The notes: a model not told the origin generated them from the letters alone. A stretch of 64,000 nucleotides of DNA from Acidobacteriota bacterium (GCA_016213735.1 JACQZU010000016.1:55340-119339); one strand, 5' to 3'. Counted from the stretch's first letter, positions 1-9,445 are shown. Numbers and translations: made by a program.

Positions 1-1
1 C

Positions 2-484
2 GAGGTGGTGGAATGCGCCGCGTGGCTCCACGACGCCACGAAAAGCCTCGGGCACGGCGCGGAGCGGGACTGCCACGCCCAGGAGGCCGCGGAGGCGGCG
101 GAGGCCATCCTCGAAGGAACCGACTTCCCCCGCGGGAAGGTGGAGGCTGTTCGCAGCGCCATCCGGCACCACGTGGGCCTCAGGCTGGCCCATCGCCTCG
201 AACCCCTCGAGGCCGCCGTCCTCTGGGACTGCGACAAGCTCAGCAAAATAGGGGCGGCGAGCCTGGTCCATTTCACCTGCGTGGCGGGCGCCTTCCAGGC
301 GATCGAGACCGGGGACATCCTTCGCCGCGGCCAGGCGTGGCTGGACCTGGCGGAGGGCATCGCGGAAAGCATGAACACCGAACCAGCCCGGATCGAAGCG
401 GGCCGGCGCCTCGAATTCCTCAAGCGCCACTACGAACAGCTCGCCCGCGAATGGGCCGACCCCACGGAGCCGTGTCCGACATGA
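2..484 (+). CDS. HD-domain phosphohydrolase, 5' end outside window
   Basis: The reading frame is open to the left edge and stops at 482-484. It shows the HD signature near its visible start (WLHDATKSLG), a following His (DCHAQ), an RHH pair in AIRHHVG and a late Asp in LWDCDKLSKIGA, the arrangement of metal-dependent HD phosphohydrolases of the YedJ/YpgQ type, which act on nucleotides. The first metal-binding His normally lies 20-30 residues before the HD pair and is absent, so the GTG codons at 5 and 8 are probably internal and the true start is upstream. The stop overlaps the next start (ATGA), so it is likely co-translated with the HEAT-repeat protein downstream. Family assignment is fairly safe; substrate unknown. 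Confidence 0.75.
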   Translation, partial: EVVECAAWLHDATKSLGHGAERDCHAQEAAEAAEAILEGTDFPRGKVEAVRSAIRHHVGLRLAHRLEPLEAAVLWDCDKLSKIGAASLVHFTCVAGAFQAIETGDILRRGQAWLDLAEGIAESMNTEPARIEAGRRLEFLKRHYEQLAREWADPTEPCPT

Positions 485-2793
485 GCACCGGGAATTTCCT
501 CGAACTCGTCCAGACCCTGCAGATGGCCATCAAGAACCTGCAGATGTACACCGCGGCCCATCCCCGGAGCCAGGGCGCGCTGACCGCCGCCCACGGGGCT
601 TTCACCACATGGCTTGCCTCGGCCCCGAGGATCCACGTGGCCGCCTCGGCGAGCAAGATCTTCGTGGACGGTCAGCCCGCCGAGGGCGCCAGCGTCCACC
701 TCGGGGCCCTGTTCCGCCAGATGAGCGAACGCCAGATCATGGGCTTTGTGGTGAAACGGGGGGCTTCCGAAGAGGAGATCCACGCCCTGCTCCAACTCTT
801 CATCCTCAAGCCCGCGAAGATCCAGACCCTCGGAGGCCCGGAGCGGGTCCTGGCGGATCAAGGAGTCCGGAACGTGGAGATCACGCAGACGCGATACGAA
901 GTCGTGCGGGAAGGCGAAGGGGGGGACGACGATGGCCGGGGTCCGGCGGAACGTCCGAGGTCCAGTCCGGGAGAGGGGGATGGGCTGCGCGATGCCCCGG
1001 TGGAACTCGACCTCGACGCCGATCTCTCCATCGACCTGGACCCTCAGAAGCTCTTCGGGAAGTGGCAGGAAGGCCTCGGCAAGCTTCTGGGGTCCGCCCG
1101 GGGGGAGGGCGCGGCGTGTTTCAAGGTCAACCTGGCTGGACTCGGGGGCCTGGCCCAGGAGCTGGGACTGGGGGATTCCTTCCCCTCTCCGGCCGTGGTG
1201 GAGTCGTTGCGGAAGAGCCTGCTCGCCCTGGACCCGAGGAGTCAGTTGTCGGTGCTGGCCAGCATGGGCACCCTCTCGGACGCCCCCCAGGGACTCCGGA
1301 TGGCCCTCCAGGCCCTGTCGGGAGAGCTGTTCTCGCGGGCCGCGAGGGCCATGCTCGCCGAGGGCACACCCTGGGAGGCCATGAAGGATTCCCTCCTGGA
1401 CATCCTCCTGGCCAGCCCCCAGCGCGAGGCCATGCTCACCGCCTTTGGCGCCATGCTGAAGGCCAGCGGCCTGGACCCGGGCCGCATCCAGGCCATGCTC
1501 CAGCAGCTGGACTGGGACCGCCTCAGCCTGGAATCCAAGATCCAGAAGGTTCAGCACGAGAAGGGCTTCTACCAGCTCTCTTCCGATCAAACCCTCCGAT
1601 TCCTCCAGGAGCTCCTGGAGAAGGGACGGGACGAGGCCTTCCTCCGGATCCTGGACGACATCGTGGCCGGCATGACCTCGGAGGACCCCGGCCCCCGGCA
1701 GAACGTCGCGGAGCTGCTCCTCGGCATCGCCCACTGGATCCTGGACCCGGGCCTCCCCGAGGGGGCGGAGGGCGCCTTGCTGGACGCCTTCAAAGGGAAT
1801 TTCGGCTGGGAGCCCCTTCCACACATCCACCACCTCACCACCGAAGGCCTGGGGGCCCTCTTGGCTTCCCTGGTCTACCGAGGGGAGCTGGGCCAGGCCC
1901 AGGCCCTCTTCAGCGAATTGCAGGACCTCGTGGCCTTCCATGACAACGAGGAGCCTGCCGAGTGGCGCACCCGGGCGCTGGGACGGCTCTTCGAACGGCT
2001 CTGCCAGGACGACCTGGTCGACCGGACCGCCCGGGAGGTGGTGGAAGGAGGGGCGGACCGCATGCTCACCGAGTTCGTCCCCTACCTCGGTTTCCTCGGT
2101 GCACCCGGTGCCGAAGGATTGGTGCGCCGTCTGGCCGAGGAACCCGACCGGCACCGCCGAGCCCGAATCATGGAAGGGATCCGGGCCACAGGGGCCAATT
2201 CTCTGGACTCCCTGCGAAGCTCCCTGGGGTCCTCCACCTGGTTCCTGGTGCGGAACGCCCTGAACCTTCTGGGGGAACTGGGGGATGCCAGCATGCTGCC
2301 CGAGGTCCAGGCCTGCCTGCGCCACAAGGACGGACGGGTGCGTCGGGCCGCGGTGCGGGCCGCCTGGAAGCTCGCGGGCCCCGCGGCGGAGAAAGCCCTG
2401 GTCCCGCTGCTCCCCCAGGCAGACCCCGACACGCAGCTGGAGGTGCTCTTCGTCCTAGGCCAGATCCGGTCCGCGGCGGCCATCCCCGCGGTGGCGGCCC
2501 TGGCCCTGGACGGACGGGCGACACCGAGGATCCGTCTCAAGGCGGTGGAGGTGCTGGGGCAGACGGCCCACGAGGGGGCCCTGGCCGGGCTGACCGAGAT
2601 CCTGCGCATGAAAGGCTTCTCCTTCCTGGCCACCCCGGCTGAATCTCCGGAGCTTCGCCTGGCGGCCGCCAAGGCCATGGCCACCATTGGGACGCCCGCC
2701 GCCCGGGCCGCGCTGAAGCGGGCCGCCGAAGCCGCGCCCAAGGGACCCGACCGCTCGGCCTTGGAAACCGTCCTCTGGGAAATGAAATCTTGA
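481..2793 (+). CDS. HEAT-repeat protein 1
   Basis: A 770-residue protein starting at the ATG that overlaps the preceding stop; the open frame continues upstream but only as a shadow. Residues about 1-130 form a conserved-looking N-terminal domain (LVQTLQMAIKNLQ, then SERQIMGFVVKRG and ILKPAKIQTLGGPERVL) that recurs in the next gene. An acidic, probably flexible linker follows. The C-terminal third carries HEAT/PBS-lyase-like helical repeats (NLLGELGDASMLPEVQACL, VLFVLGQIRSAAAIPAVAAL), typical of protein-protein scaffolds. No signal peptide or membrane segment is evident, so it is probably cytoplasmic. Coupling to a paralogue and a histidine kinase suggests a signalling scaffold; that role is inferred. 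Confidence 0.8.
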   Translation: MSTGNFLELVQTLQMAIKNLQMYTAAHPRSQGALTAAHGAFTTWLASAPRIHVAASASKIFVDGQPAEGASVHLGALFRQMSERQIMGFVVKRGASEEEIHALLQLFILKPAKIQTLGGPERVLADQGVRNVEITQTRYEVVREGEGGDDDGRGPAERPRSSPGEGDGLRDAPVELDLDADLSIDLDPQKLFGKWQEGLGKLLGSARGEGAACFKVNLAGLGGLAQELGLGDSFPSPAVVESLRKSLLALDPRSQLSVLASMGTLSDAPQGLRMALQALSGELFSRAARAMLAEGTPWEAMKDSLLDILLASPQREAMLTAFGAMLKASGLDPGRIQAMLQQLDWDRLSLESKIQKVQHEKGFYQLSSDQTLRFLQELLEKGRDEAFLRILDDIVAGMTSEDPGPRQNVAELLLGIAHWILDPGLPEGAEGALLDAFKGNFGWEPLPHIHHLTTEGLGALLASLVYRGELGQAQALFSELQDLVAFHDNEEPAEWRTRALGRLFERLCQDDLVDRTAREVVEGGADRMLTEFVPYLGFLGAPGAEGLVRRLAEEPDRHRRARIMEGIRATGANSLDSLRSSLGSSTWFLVRNALNLLGELGDASMLPEVQACLRHKDGRVRRAAVRAAWKLAGPAAEKALVPLLPQADPDTQLEVLFVLGQIRSAAAIPAVAALALDGRATPRIRLKAVEVLGQTAHEGALAGLTEILRMKGFSFLATPAESPELRLAAAKAMATIGTPAARAALKRAAEAAPKGPDRSALETVLWEMKS

Positions 2794-2905
2794 ACCCTTG
2801 GCCCGCGACCAGCTTTCGGAGGGGGGCCCCCCGGCCTTGTGAGAGAATCCAGGCCATGATCCCGGCGGTCCCACCGTGCCCTCGGCCGGCCCCGATGGTG
2901 CCGCG

Positions 2906-5203
2906 ATGACGCGGATGCAGTCCCTCATCGCGCTCACCGAGCTCCTCCACCGCGCCCTCAAGGCCCAGTCCCACTACGCCCAGGAACATCCCCAGGCCCG
3001 CCACAGCCTCGAGGAGGCCCACGCGACCCTGCGGGGGCTGCTACAGGAGGAGAGCCCCCTGGTGCTTCAGTGCGGGCAAGGACGAATCCTTTTCCAGGGC
3101 CAGGCCCTGGACGCGAGCCCGGTGGCGGTGCAGGCGCTGGCCCGGGACCTCGAGGCACGGGGTTTCGGGGGGCTGGTCTTCCACCAGGGAATCGACGCCG
3201 ACGAACTCCAGCTGCTCTTCTTCGCTCTCCAGCTGAAGCCCCAGCGGCTGTCCGAAATGGGGGGCCCGAAGAGCCTCCTGCCCGACGATGGCCACCTGCG
3301 GGTGCTGGACACCGAATCCCCCGTCCTGGCCAGCCAGGGCCCCGATCCGAACGGATCGGAAACCCCGGATGCCCTGCCGCACATGGAAGGACCCCTGCCC
3401 GCGGTGGTTCTGGCGGACGAACTGCGCCGGCGCTTTTCCGCCCTCATCCAGAAGACCGCGGCCCCCCCCAAGCGCACCTTCCACATGCCCTGGACCAGCG
3501 AGCACCGCGAGGTGATGAAGAAACACGGCCTGAAGGTCCCGGACTTCGGCGCCATGGCCGGGACGGGCGTGGACCTGAACCTGGGGAAACTCGATCCCGT
3601 GGGGCTTCGGGAGGTCCTCCGCACCGCCTTCTCCCTTCTCAGCCCCCTCGAGCAGGGCGCGGTGCTTCTCGGGATGGCCACCTTTCCGGCGGACGAACAG
3701 GCCCTCCGCCGCGCCCTGGACTACCTCGGCCCCGAACTCCTGGCCCAGGTGACCGCCCACGTTCACGTCAGTTCGCGTCCTTCGCGCTTCGAGTTGGCCC
3801 TCCTGGTGGCTTCCCTGCTGCAGTGCGTGAAGGATCGGGACCTGTCCCTGGAGGCCATCCGGGGGCGATTGCAATTCGAGGGATGGAGCCTCCACGAGGT
3901 GGACCAGCTGCGCGAGGCCATCCTCTGGGAGTGCCAGGGCACCGATACCAAGATGCAGCAGGGATTGGCGGACCGGGGCCTTTTCGAGTTGGACCCCCAG
4001 CAGGTGATGATCCTCATCCGCCAGATCGTTCGCGGGAAACGCTACCCCGCCCTCCAGGACCTCCTCGGGCAGCTCGAGGTGGGCATCGCCAGCCCCCAGC
4101 CGGAACGGCGACGGCAAGCCAGCGAGATCCTCGCGGACCTCGCGGAATGCATCGACGAGCCCGGCCTGCCCTCGGACCTGGAAACGAAAATGCACCGGAT
4201 GATCCACGGGCACCTGGCCTCCGAGATCGAGGCCCAGGCCCTGGTCTGGAGCTGCCAGGGGATGGAATCCCTCCTCGGCCACTGGATCCGCTCGGGCCGT
4301 TTCGACGGCGTGTACCGCGAGATCGTGGCCCTCAACGAACTGGCCCTGGCCCGGGACGCCCCGGCGCCCCGCCTGCAGGGGCTGCAGGACCTCCTCGCCC
4401 GCATGGCCAGCCCCCTCAACATGGCCACCCTCGCGCCCCTGCTCCACGAGGACGGGGCCCTGCTGAGCCTGCCCCAGCTGCACGCCCTTCTCACCCTTCT
4501 GGGGCGACCCGCGGCCGCCTACCTGGCGGTATGCCTCGAGATCGAGGAAGATCCCGGCCGGGCCGTCCAGGTGATGACGGCCCTCCGGGCCATCGGCCGG
4601 GCGGCCATTCCCTCCGTCCGGGACCTCCTGGGGTCGGAGAAACCTGGAATCGTGGCCCAGGCCCTGGTTCTCCTCGGCGAGATAGGCCCCGCGGGATCCC
4701 TGGAGGATGTGATCCTCAGCCTCGGGCACCCCGACGTGGGCGTGAAGCGCAGCGCGGTGAGAACCCTGGCGCACCTCGGAGGCCCCCAGGCGGCCGGGGC
4801 CCTCGCGACCTTCTTCCTGTCGGCCGAGCCCTCCCTCCAGATGGATTGCCTGGACGCCTTCGTGACCCTCCGGGACCCGGCCCCGGTGCACGTCCTGGGG
4901 GATTTCCTCCGCACCAGCCGCTCGGGCGACCTGGAAGTGGCCAAGGTGCGCCTGCGGGTCGTGGAGACCCTGGGGCTCCTGGGCTCCCCGGAAGGAATTC
5001 CTGCCCTGGCGGAGATGTTCAAGAAGAAGGGCTTCCTCGGCGGCCGCGAAAGCGAGGGAATGCGACTGGCCTCAGCCAAGGCCCTGGCTGGGATCGCCAC
5101 CCGTGAGGCCCGGGAGGCCATGGCCATGGCTCTGGACAGCGAGAAGGAGGAGGAGGTCCGCGCGGTCCTCCGCCAATTCCTGGTGGCCGGGGGGGGGACG
5201 TGA
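2906..5203 (+). CDS. HEAT-repeat protein 2 (paralogue of the preceding gene)
   Basis: A 765-residue protein from the ATG at 2906; an in-frame GTG at 2876 would add 10 residues and neither start has a strong ribosome binding site. The N-terminal part repeats the pattern of its neighbour (LIALTELLHRALKAQ, then GGLVFHQGIDADELQLLFFAL and LKPQRLSEMGGPKSLL), and the C-terminal region again has HEAT-like repeats (ALVLLGEIGPAGSLEDVILSL, VKRSAVRTLAHLGGPQAAGAL). The shared architecture points to a tandem duplication. Its stop overlaps the start of the histidine kinase by GTGA, so the two are translationally coupled. It is probably a cytoplasmic scaffold or input module for that kinase; function is not known. 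Confidence 0.8.
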   Translation: MTRMQSLIALTELLHRALKAQSHYAQEHPQARHSLEEAHATLRGLLQEESPLVLQCGQGRILFQGQALDASPVAVQALARDLEARGFGGLVFHQGIDADELQLLFFALQLKPQRLSEMGGPKSLLPDDGHLRVLDTESPVLASQGPDPNGSETPDALPHMEGPLPAVVLADELRRRFSALIQKTAAPPKRTFHMPWTSEHREVMKKHGLKVPDFGAMAGTGVDLNLGKLDPVGLREVLRTAFSLLSPLEQGAVLLGMATFPADEQALRRALDYLGPELLAQVTAHVHVSSRPSRFELALLVASLLQCVKDRDLSLEAIRGRLQFEGWSLHEVDQLREAILWECQGTDTKMQQGLADRGLFELDPQQVMILIRQIVRGKRYPALQDLLGQLEVGIASPQPERRRQASEILADLAECIDEPGLPSDLETKMHRMIHGHLASEIEAQALVWSCQGMESLLGHWIRSGRFDGVYREIVALNELALARDAPAPRLQGLQDLLARMASPLNMATLAPLLHEDGALLSLPQLHALLTLLGRPAAAYLAVCLEIEEDPGRAVQVMTALRAIGRAAIPSVRDLLGSEKPGIVAQALVLLGEIGPAGSLEDVILSLGHPDVGVKRSAVRTLAHLGGPQAAGALATFFLSAEPSLQMDCLDAFVTLRDPAPVHVLGDFLRTSRSGDLEVAKVRLRVVETLGLLGSPEGIPALAEMFKKKGFLGGRESEGMRLASAKALAGIATREAREAMAMALDSEKEEEVRAVLRQFLVAGGGT

Positions 5204-6270
5204 GCTCCGAGGGAGAGGCCTCCAGGCAGCTCCTGGAGGCCTTTGCGGCCTTCACCACTGTCTCCGAGCGCCTTCAGACCGAATACCAAGCCCTCCAGGG
5301 GCAGCTGGGACAGATCCGCGACGAACTGCAGGCCGTGCTGGAGGCCGTGCCGCTGGCCATCTGGGTGGTGGACGAAGAGGGTCGCGTCCGCTTCACCAAC
5401 CGCCCCGGGGGCATGGAGGGAAGTTTCCTCGATGGCCCGGCACCCTGGGAGAGCCGGAGCGGGAAGGGTCTGCGCCGCTTCCGGGACCCCAGGGGGCGGG
5501 ACCTCGTGTTCGAGCAGGAACACCGCCCCGCCGGCCGCGGGGAGGTGATCATCCTGCGGGACGTCACCGAGCTTCTTCTCCGGGCCCAGCAGGCCACCCG
5601 GGAAGAACGGCTCCAGGCCATGGGGATGATGGCCGCCGAACTCGCCCACGAGATCCGGAACCCCCTGGGCAGCCTGGCCCTCTTCGCGGGGATGCTGGTG
5701 CAAGATCTGGGTGGGCTGCCCGAGCAGGCCGCCTTGGCCCAGCACCTCCTCGAAGGGGTGCACCGCCTTAACACCCTGGTCTCGAACGCGCTCACCTTCT
5801 CCAGGGATCTCACGCCAAAACCGGCGCGGGTGGACCTGGCCCTCTTCTGGGACGAGGCCCGCCAGGCCTCGGGAATCCCCGAGGGGATCACCTTGGAGAA
5901 CGAGCTGCCCCCGGAGGCGAGCTGGATGGCCGACCCAGGGCTCCTTCGCCAGGTGGCCATGAACCTTCTGCAGAACGCCGCCAAGGCCATGGACGGAACC
6001 CCGGCCCCCCGCCTCCGCCTCCAGGGAACCTCGGAGTTCCTGGAGGAGCAGCGGCTCTGGCACCTGATCCTTGAGGACAATGGGCGGGGCATCCCCCCTG
6101 GGGACCTTTCGAGGGTCTTCGATCCTTTCTACTCGGGCTTCCAGGGGGGCACGGGCCTGGGCCTGGCCGTCTGCCACCGCATCGTGGTGGCCCATGGCGG
6201 ACTGCTCTTCCTTGAGAGCGAGGAGGGCCGGGGCACCCGGGTGCACATCCGCCTGCCGGCCGCCGAATGA
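5200..6270 (+). CDS. PAS-type sensor histidine kinase, soluble
   Basis: A 356-residue kinase starting at GTG inside the previous stop. Residues about 25-130 look like a short coiled coil plus a PAS fold (VPLAIWVVDEEGRVRFTN). The phospho-acceptor H-box is AELAHEIRNPLGSLALFAGM, and the ATPase domain has an N box (MNLLQNAAKAM), G1 (LEDNGRGIP) and G2 (GGTGLGLAVCHRIV). This is the NtrB-like soluble class; there is no transmembrane segment. No response regulator is adjacent, so the partner is encoded elsewhere or is one of the coupled HEAT proteins' clients. Kinase identity is secure; the signal is unknown. Confidence 0.9.
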   Translation: MSSEGEASRQLLEAFAAFTTVSERLQTEYQALQGQLGQIRDELQAVLEAVPLAIWVVDEEGRVRFTNRPGGMEGSFLDGPAPWESRSGKGLRRFRDPRGRDLVFEQEHRPAGRGEVIILRDVTELLLRAQQATREERLQAMGMMAAELAHEIRNPLGSLALFAGMLVQDLGGLPEQAALAQHLLEGVHRLNTLVSNALTFSRDLTPKPARVDLALFWDEARQASGIPEGITLENELPPEASWMADPGLLRQVAMNLLQNAAKAMDGTPAPRLRLQGTSEFLEEQRLWHLILEDNGRGIPPGDLSRVFDPFYSGFQGGTGLGLAVCHRIVVAHGGLLFLESEEGRGTRVHIRLPAAE

Positions 6271-6316
6271 TCCGTCCGCGGGGGGATGGGCAGCTGGGGT
6301 CCATGAGGCCGACCCC

Positions 6317-7003
6317 ATGGGCCTGATCTGCTTCGACCTGGACGGGACCCTGGTGGACCCGCTCCTGGGAATCCAGCGTTGCGTGGACCGGCTCTGCCTG
6401 GAATTGGGGGTCCCCCCGCCCCCGAGGGAGACGGTGGCCGGATGGATCGGCTTTGGCATCCGGGAGGGGCTCGCAGGCCTGCCTGGGATGGCCGAACCGG
6501 CCGCGCTGGCCCGGGCCCTGGATCGATTCGACACCCTCTACCGCGCCCAGGGCCTCTACGAACACGAAGTGTACGAGGGCGTCCACCTCCTCCTGGCCCG
6601 GCTGAAGCGGCAGGGACACCGGCTGTACATCGTCAGCGCCAAGCCCACCGCGTACGCCCGACGGCTCACCTTCCAGTTCGACCTGAACCTGATCTTCGAC
6701 GACATTTTCGGATCCGACCTGCGGGACCGTTGGCAGCCCAAGACCCAGGTGTTCCGCCGCCTAATCGAGCAGGGCACCCTGGAGCCGGGCGGCTTCATGA
6801 TCGGCGACCGGGGGGACGACATGCGGGCGGCCCGTGATCACGGGCTGCGCGCGGTGGGTGTCACCTACGGGTACGGGACCCGGGAGGAGCTCCTGGGGGC
6901 GGGGGCCGAGGTGCTCCTGGATTCCATCCCGGCCCTGGACGCCTGGCTGGCCCGCGAACTGCCGGACCGGGAGTTCTACGATCCCTTCTCACGGGCCGAA
7001 TGA
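6317..7003 (+). CDS. HAD-family phosphatase, phosphoglycolate phosphatase-like
   Basis: A 228-residue haloacid-dehalogenase phosphatase. Motif I is CFDLDGTLVD at residues 4-13, motif II is IVSAKP, and motif III/IV is present as a Lys region (WQPKTQVF) followed by IGDRGDDMRAARDHG. A helical cap lies between residues 20 and 90, as in Gph-type enzymes that hydrolyse small phosphate esters. The start at 6317 places motif I at the N terminus; the open frame extends back to 6071 but overlaps the kinase. It sits 46 nt after the kinase and may belong to the same transcript. It converges with crcB, with only 4 nt between stops. Substrate not deducible. Confidence 0.85.
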   Translation: MGLICFDLDGTLVDPLLGIQRCVDRLCLELGVPPPPRETVAGWIGFGIREGLAGLPGMAEPAALARALDRFDTLYRAQGLYEHEVYEGVHLLLARLKRQGHRLYIVSAKPTAYARRLTFQFDLNLIFDDIFGSDLRDRWQPKTQVFRRLIEQGTLEPGGFMIGDRGDDMRAARDHGLRAVGVTYGYGTREELLGAGAEVLLDSIPALDAWLARELPDREFYDPFSRAE

Positions 7004-7007
7004 GACC

Positions 7008-7379
7008 TCAAAGGCGGTGCCCCAGCCAGGCGCCCAGGGCGGCGGCGGCCAGGCCGGCGGCCACGCTGCCCACGGTGTAGAGCAGAGCGGCCCCAGGATG
7101 CCCCGCGGCCAGCAGCGAATACCCCTCCAGCTCGAAGGTGCTGAAGGTGGTGAAACCCCCGAGAAACCCCGATCCCAGGAAAAGGCTCAGCTCTCGCTCG
7201 TGGCGGAATTCCCGAGCGTAGGTGATGCCGAAGAGCAGGCCCAGCAGGAAGCTGCCCCCCACGTTGATGGCGAAGGTCCCCAGGGGGAAGTGCTGGGACC
7301 AGCGGCCCAGGCCGATCCCCAAGGCGTAGCGCGCCAGGGAACCCAGACCCCCGCCGAGAAAGACCAGCCACGTCCGCAC
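7008..7379 (-). CDS. crcB: Fluoride exporter FluC/CrcB
   Basis: A 123-residue protein with four hydrophobic helices that matches the small FluC (CrcB) fluoride channel family, which works as a dual-topology dimer in the inner membrane. Diagnostic segments are GGGLGSLARY near the N terminus, GTFAINVGGSFLLGLL in the second helix and GFLGGFTTFSTFELE in the third, which includes the polar Thr/Ser and Phe residues lining the pore. The start is GTG with AGGAG about 8 nt upstream. One full-length copy is present, consistent with a homodimer. I looked for a crcB-type fluoride riboswitch upstream and could not recognise one. Confidence 0.93.
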   Translation of the reverse strand: MRTWLVFLGGGLGSLARYALGIGLGRWSQHFPLGTFAINVGGSFLLGLLFGITYAREFRHERELSLFLGSGFLGGFTTFSTFELEGYSLLAAGHPGAALLYTVGSVAAGLAAAALGAWLGHRL

Positions 7380-7412
7380 CTGGGGGCTCCTGTGGAATGG
7401 CCTCCATCCTAG

Positions 7413-7439
7413 CTTGACCCTCGGCCCCCCTGGGTCAAG
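7413..7439. promoter_or_regulatory. Inverted repeat in crcB / S9 peptidase divergent promoter region
   Basis: Perfect 8-bp arms CTTGACCC (7413-7420) and GGGTCAAG (7432-7439) flank an 11-nt spacer between divergent starts. Each arm contains TTGACC, resembling a -35 box in either direction, so the element may combine promoter and operator functions. A -10-like TAGGAT lies on the minus strand at 7406-7411, but its distance from the -35-like arm (21 nt) is long. Confidence 0.4.
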
Positions 7440-7463
7440 GATCAGGGGATCCCAGGAGTGGAC

Positions 7464-9437
7464 ATGCGCAGCATCCCGGTTCTTCTCTCAATCCTGGGGG
7501 CAACCTCCGGATGGGCTTCGGCCCCGGCTTCGGAGGCCCGGGAGTGGACGCCGGAGAAAATGATGCAGGTGAAGCGGGTCGGGGATCCCCGTCCGGCGCC
7601 CGACGGGAAACGCCTCCTCTTCACGGTTACCGAGCCGGTGATGACCTCCGAGAAGAGCGAGTACCTCACCCAGATCCACCTCTCGGAAGGCGTAACCTCC
7701 AGGCCCCTCACCTTCGGGGAGAAACCCTCGACCCAACCCCGGTGGTCGCCGGACGGATCCCGGATCGCCTTCCTGTCGAGCCGATCCGGAAAGAACCAGA
7801 TCTACCTCCTGAGGCTGGACGGGGGCGAGGCGGAGCCCCTCACGGCGGTCAAGGGTGGGATCGAACAACTCGCCTGGTCCCCGGACGGAACTCGCATCGC
7901 CTTCGCCATGACCGATCCCAAGGGAGAGGACGACGAGAAGCGCGAAAAAGGGAAGGACGACAGCACCTGGCTGGAGGAGAAGCCCAAGAACTCCCGGCTG
8001 TGGATCCTCCCCCTCGCGGCGGGCCCCCAGGGCAAGCGGGAACCTCTGCCGGTGGACCTCCCTGCAGGGCATGTCCAGGCCTTCGTCTGGTCGCCGGACG
8101 GCCTGCGGCTCGCGGTGACCCTCCAGAAGACCTCCAAGGCGGACGATTGGCCCTCGAGGCGCATCGTCCTCGTCGACGCCCTGGGCCGGAAGGCTGTGGG
8201 AGAACCGCTGGCCGGGGGCCAGGGGGGTTCGGCGGCCTTTTCCCCCGACGGGAGGTGGCTGGCCTTCTCGCGGGACGAACATGGGCCGCGCTGGGCCTCC
8301 CACAAGCGCTACTGGCTCCAGCCCACGGCAGGGGGCGAGGCCCGGCCCCTGCCCCTCACTCCAGACGGCCAGCCGGAGTTGGTGGGCTGGAGCGGCGACA
8401 GCCGGCGCCTCGTCTTCTCCGAGGCTTTCCGGACACGGTCCGCGCTCTTCACCCTGGACGCCCAGGAAGGAAGGATCACCCCCCTGGAATTCGGGGGCGG
8501 CCTGGCCAGCGCCGCTGCCATGGACCCTTCCGGGCGGCACCTGGGCTTCGTCCTCCAGTCCACTGGACGGGCCCCGGAGGCCCATCGGGCCAGCCTTGAA
8601 GCCTTCATCCCGCAGGTCGCCAGCGCGGTGAACGCCGGACTTCCGTCCCTGCCCCTGGGACCCACGGAGGTGATTCGCTGGAAGGGCGCGGACGGTCTGG
8701 AGATCGAAGGCCTGCTCACCCTCCCCCCGGATAGGGACGGGAAGCGAGTGCCCCTCATCCTCAACATCCACGGGGGTCCCGCCGGGGTCTTCACCGAGAG
8801 CTTCACGGCCAATGCCGCGATCTACCCCATCGCGGCGTTCGCGGCCAAGGGAATCGCCGTTCTCCGTCCCAACCCCCGCGGCAGTTCGGGCTACGGGGCC
8901 CCCTTTCGCTTCGCAAACATGGCCGACTGGGGAGGGAAGGACCTGAAGGACCTCCTGGCCGGGGTGGACAAGGTGATCGACATGGGCATCGCCGATCCAG
9001 GGCGCCTGGGCGTCATGGGATGGAGCTACGGGGGGTTCATGACGAGCTGGATCATCACCCAGACCCACCGCTTCAAGGCCGCCAGCGTGGGCGCGGCGGT
9101 GACCAACCTCATGAGCTTCAACGGGGTCACGGACATCCCCCATTTCGTGCCGGACTACTTCGGGGGCCAGAGTTGGGAAAAGCTGGACCTCTACATCCAG
9201 CACAGCGCCATGTTCCAGGCCAAGGGGGTTCGCACCCCGACCCTCATCCAGCACTGCGAGGGGGATCTCAGGGTGCCCATCAGCCAGGGCTACGAGTTCT
9301 TCAACGCCCTCAAGCAGCAGGGAGTGCCCGTGCGGATGCTCGTCGTCCCGCGCCAGGCCCACGGTCCCACCGAACCCAAGGCCCTCCTCAAGGTGATGCA
9401 GACCAACCTGGATTGGTTCGCCGAACGCCTCCGCTGA
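7464..9437 (+). CDS. S9 (prolyl oligopeptidase) family serine peptidase
   Basis: A 657-residue secreted peptidase. The ATG at 7464 is preferred over the GTG at 7458 because AGGAG sits 5 nt before it. A signal peptide (residues about 1-20) ends in an Ala-rich stretch. Residues about 30-390 contain repeated TolB/WD40-type blades (RWSPDGSRIAFLSSRSGKNQ, AWSPDGTRIAFAM, FSPDGRWLAFSR) that form the propeller gating the active site. The C-terminal alpha/beta hydrolase domain has the nucleophile in GWSYGG, Asp in CEGDLRVP and His in RQAHG. It is an acylaminoacyl-peptidase or dipeptidyl-peptidase-like enzyme, probably periplasmic and used in peptide scavenging. It is transcribed divergently from crcB. 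Confidence 0.93.
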   Translation: MRSIPVLLSILGATSGWASAPASEAREWTPEKMMQVKRVGDPRPAPDGKRLLFTVTEPVMTSEKSEYLTQIHLSEGVTSRPLTFGEKPSTQPRWSPDGSRIAFLSSRSGKNQIYLLRLDGGEAEPLTAVKGGIEQLAWSPDGTRIAFAMTDPKGEDDEKREKGKDDSTWLEEKPKNSRLWILPLAAGPQGKREPLPVDLPAGHVQAFVWSPDGLRLAVTLQKTSKADDWPSRRIVLVDALGRKAVGEPLAGGQGGSAAFSPDGRWLAFSRDEHGPRWASHKRYWLQPTAGGEARPLPLTPDGQPELVGWSGDSRRLVFSEAFRTRSALFTLDAQEGRITPLEFGGGLASAAAMDPSGRHLGFVLQSTGRAPEAHRASLEAFIPQVASAVNAGLPSLPLGPTEVIRWKGADGLEIEGLLTLPPDRDGKRVPLILNIHGGPAGVFTESFTANAAIYPIAAFAAKGIAVLRPNPRGSSGYGAPFRFANMADWGGKDLKDLLAGVDKVIDMGIADPGRLGVMGWSYGGFMTSWIITQTHRFKAASVGAAVTNLMSFNGVTDIPHFVPDYFGGQSWEKLDLYIQHSAMFQAKGVRTPTLIQHCEGDLRVPISQGYEFFNALKQQGVPVRMLVVPRQAHGPTEPKALLKVMQTNLDWFAERLR

Positions 9438-9445
9438 GACCCCGG

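Noticed and set aside
430..2325. 631-codon open frame antisense to HEAT-repeat protein 1
   Set aside because: Long antisense frames are expected at this GC content; the translation is low-complexity (His, Gln, Pro, Gly rich) with no domain, and the plus-strand gene has recognisable repeats.
7380..7440. Fluoride riboswitch upstream of crcB
   Set aside because: The leader is short, and I could not find the conserved core and pseudoknot pairing; the AGGATGGAGG segment is not a convincing match.
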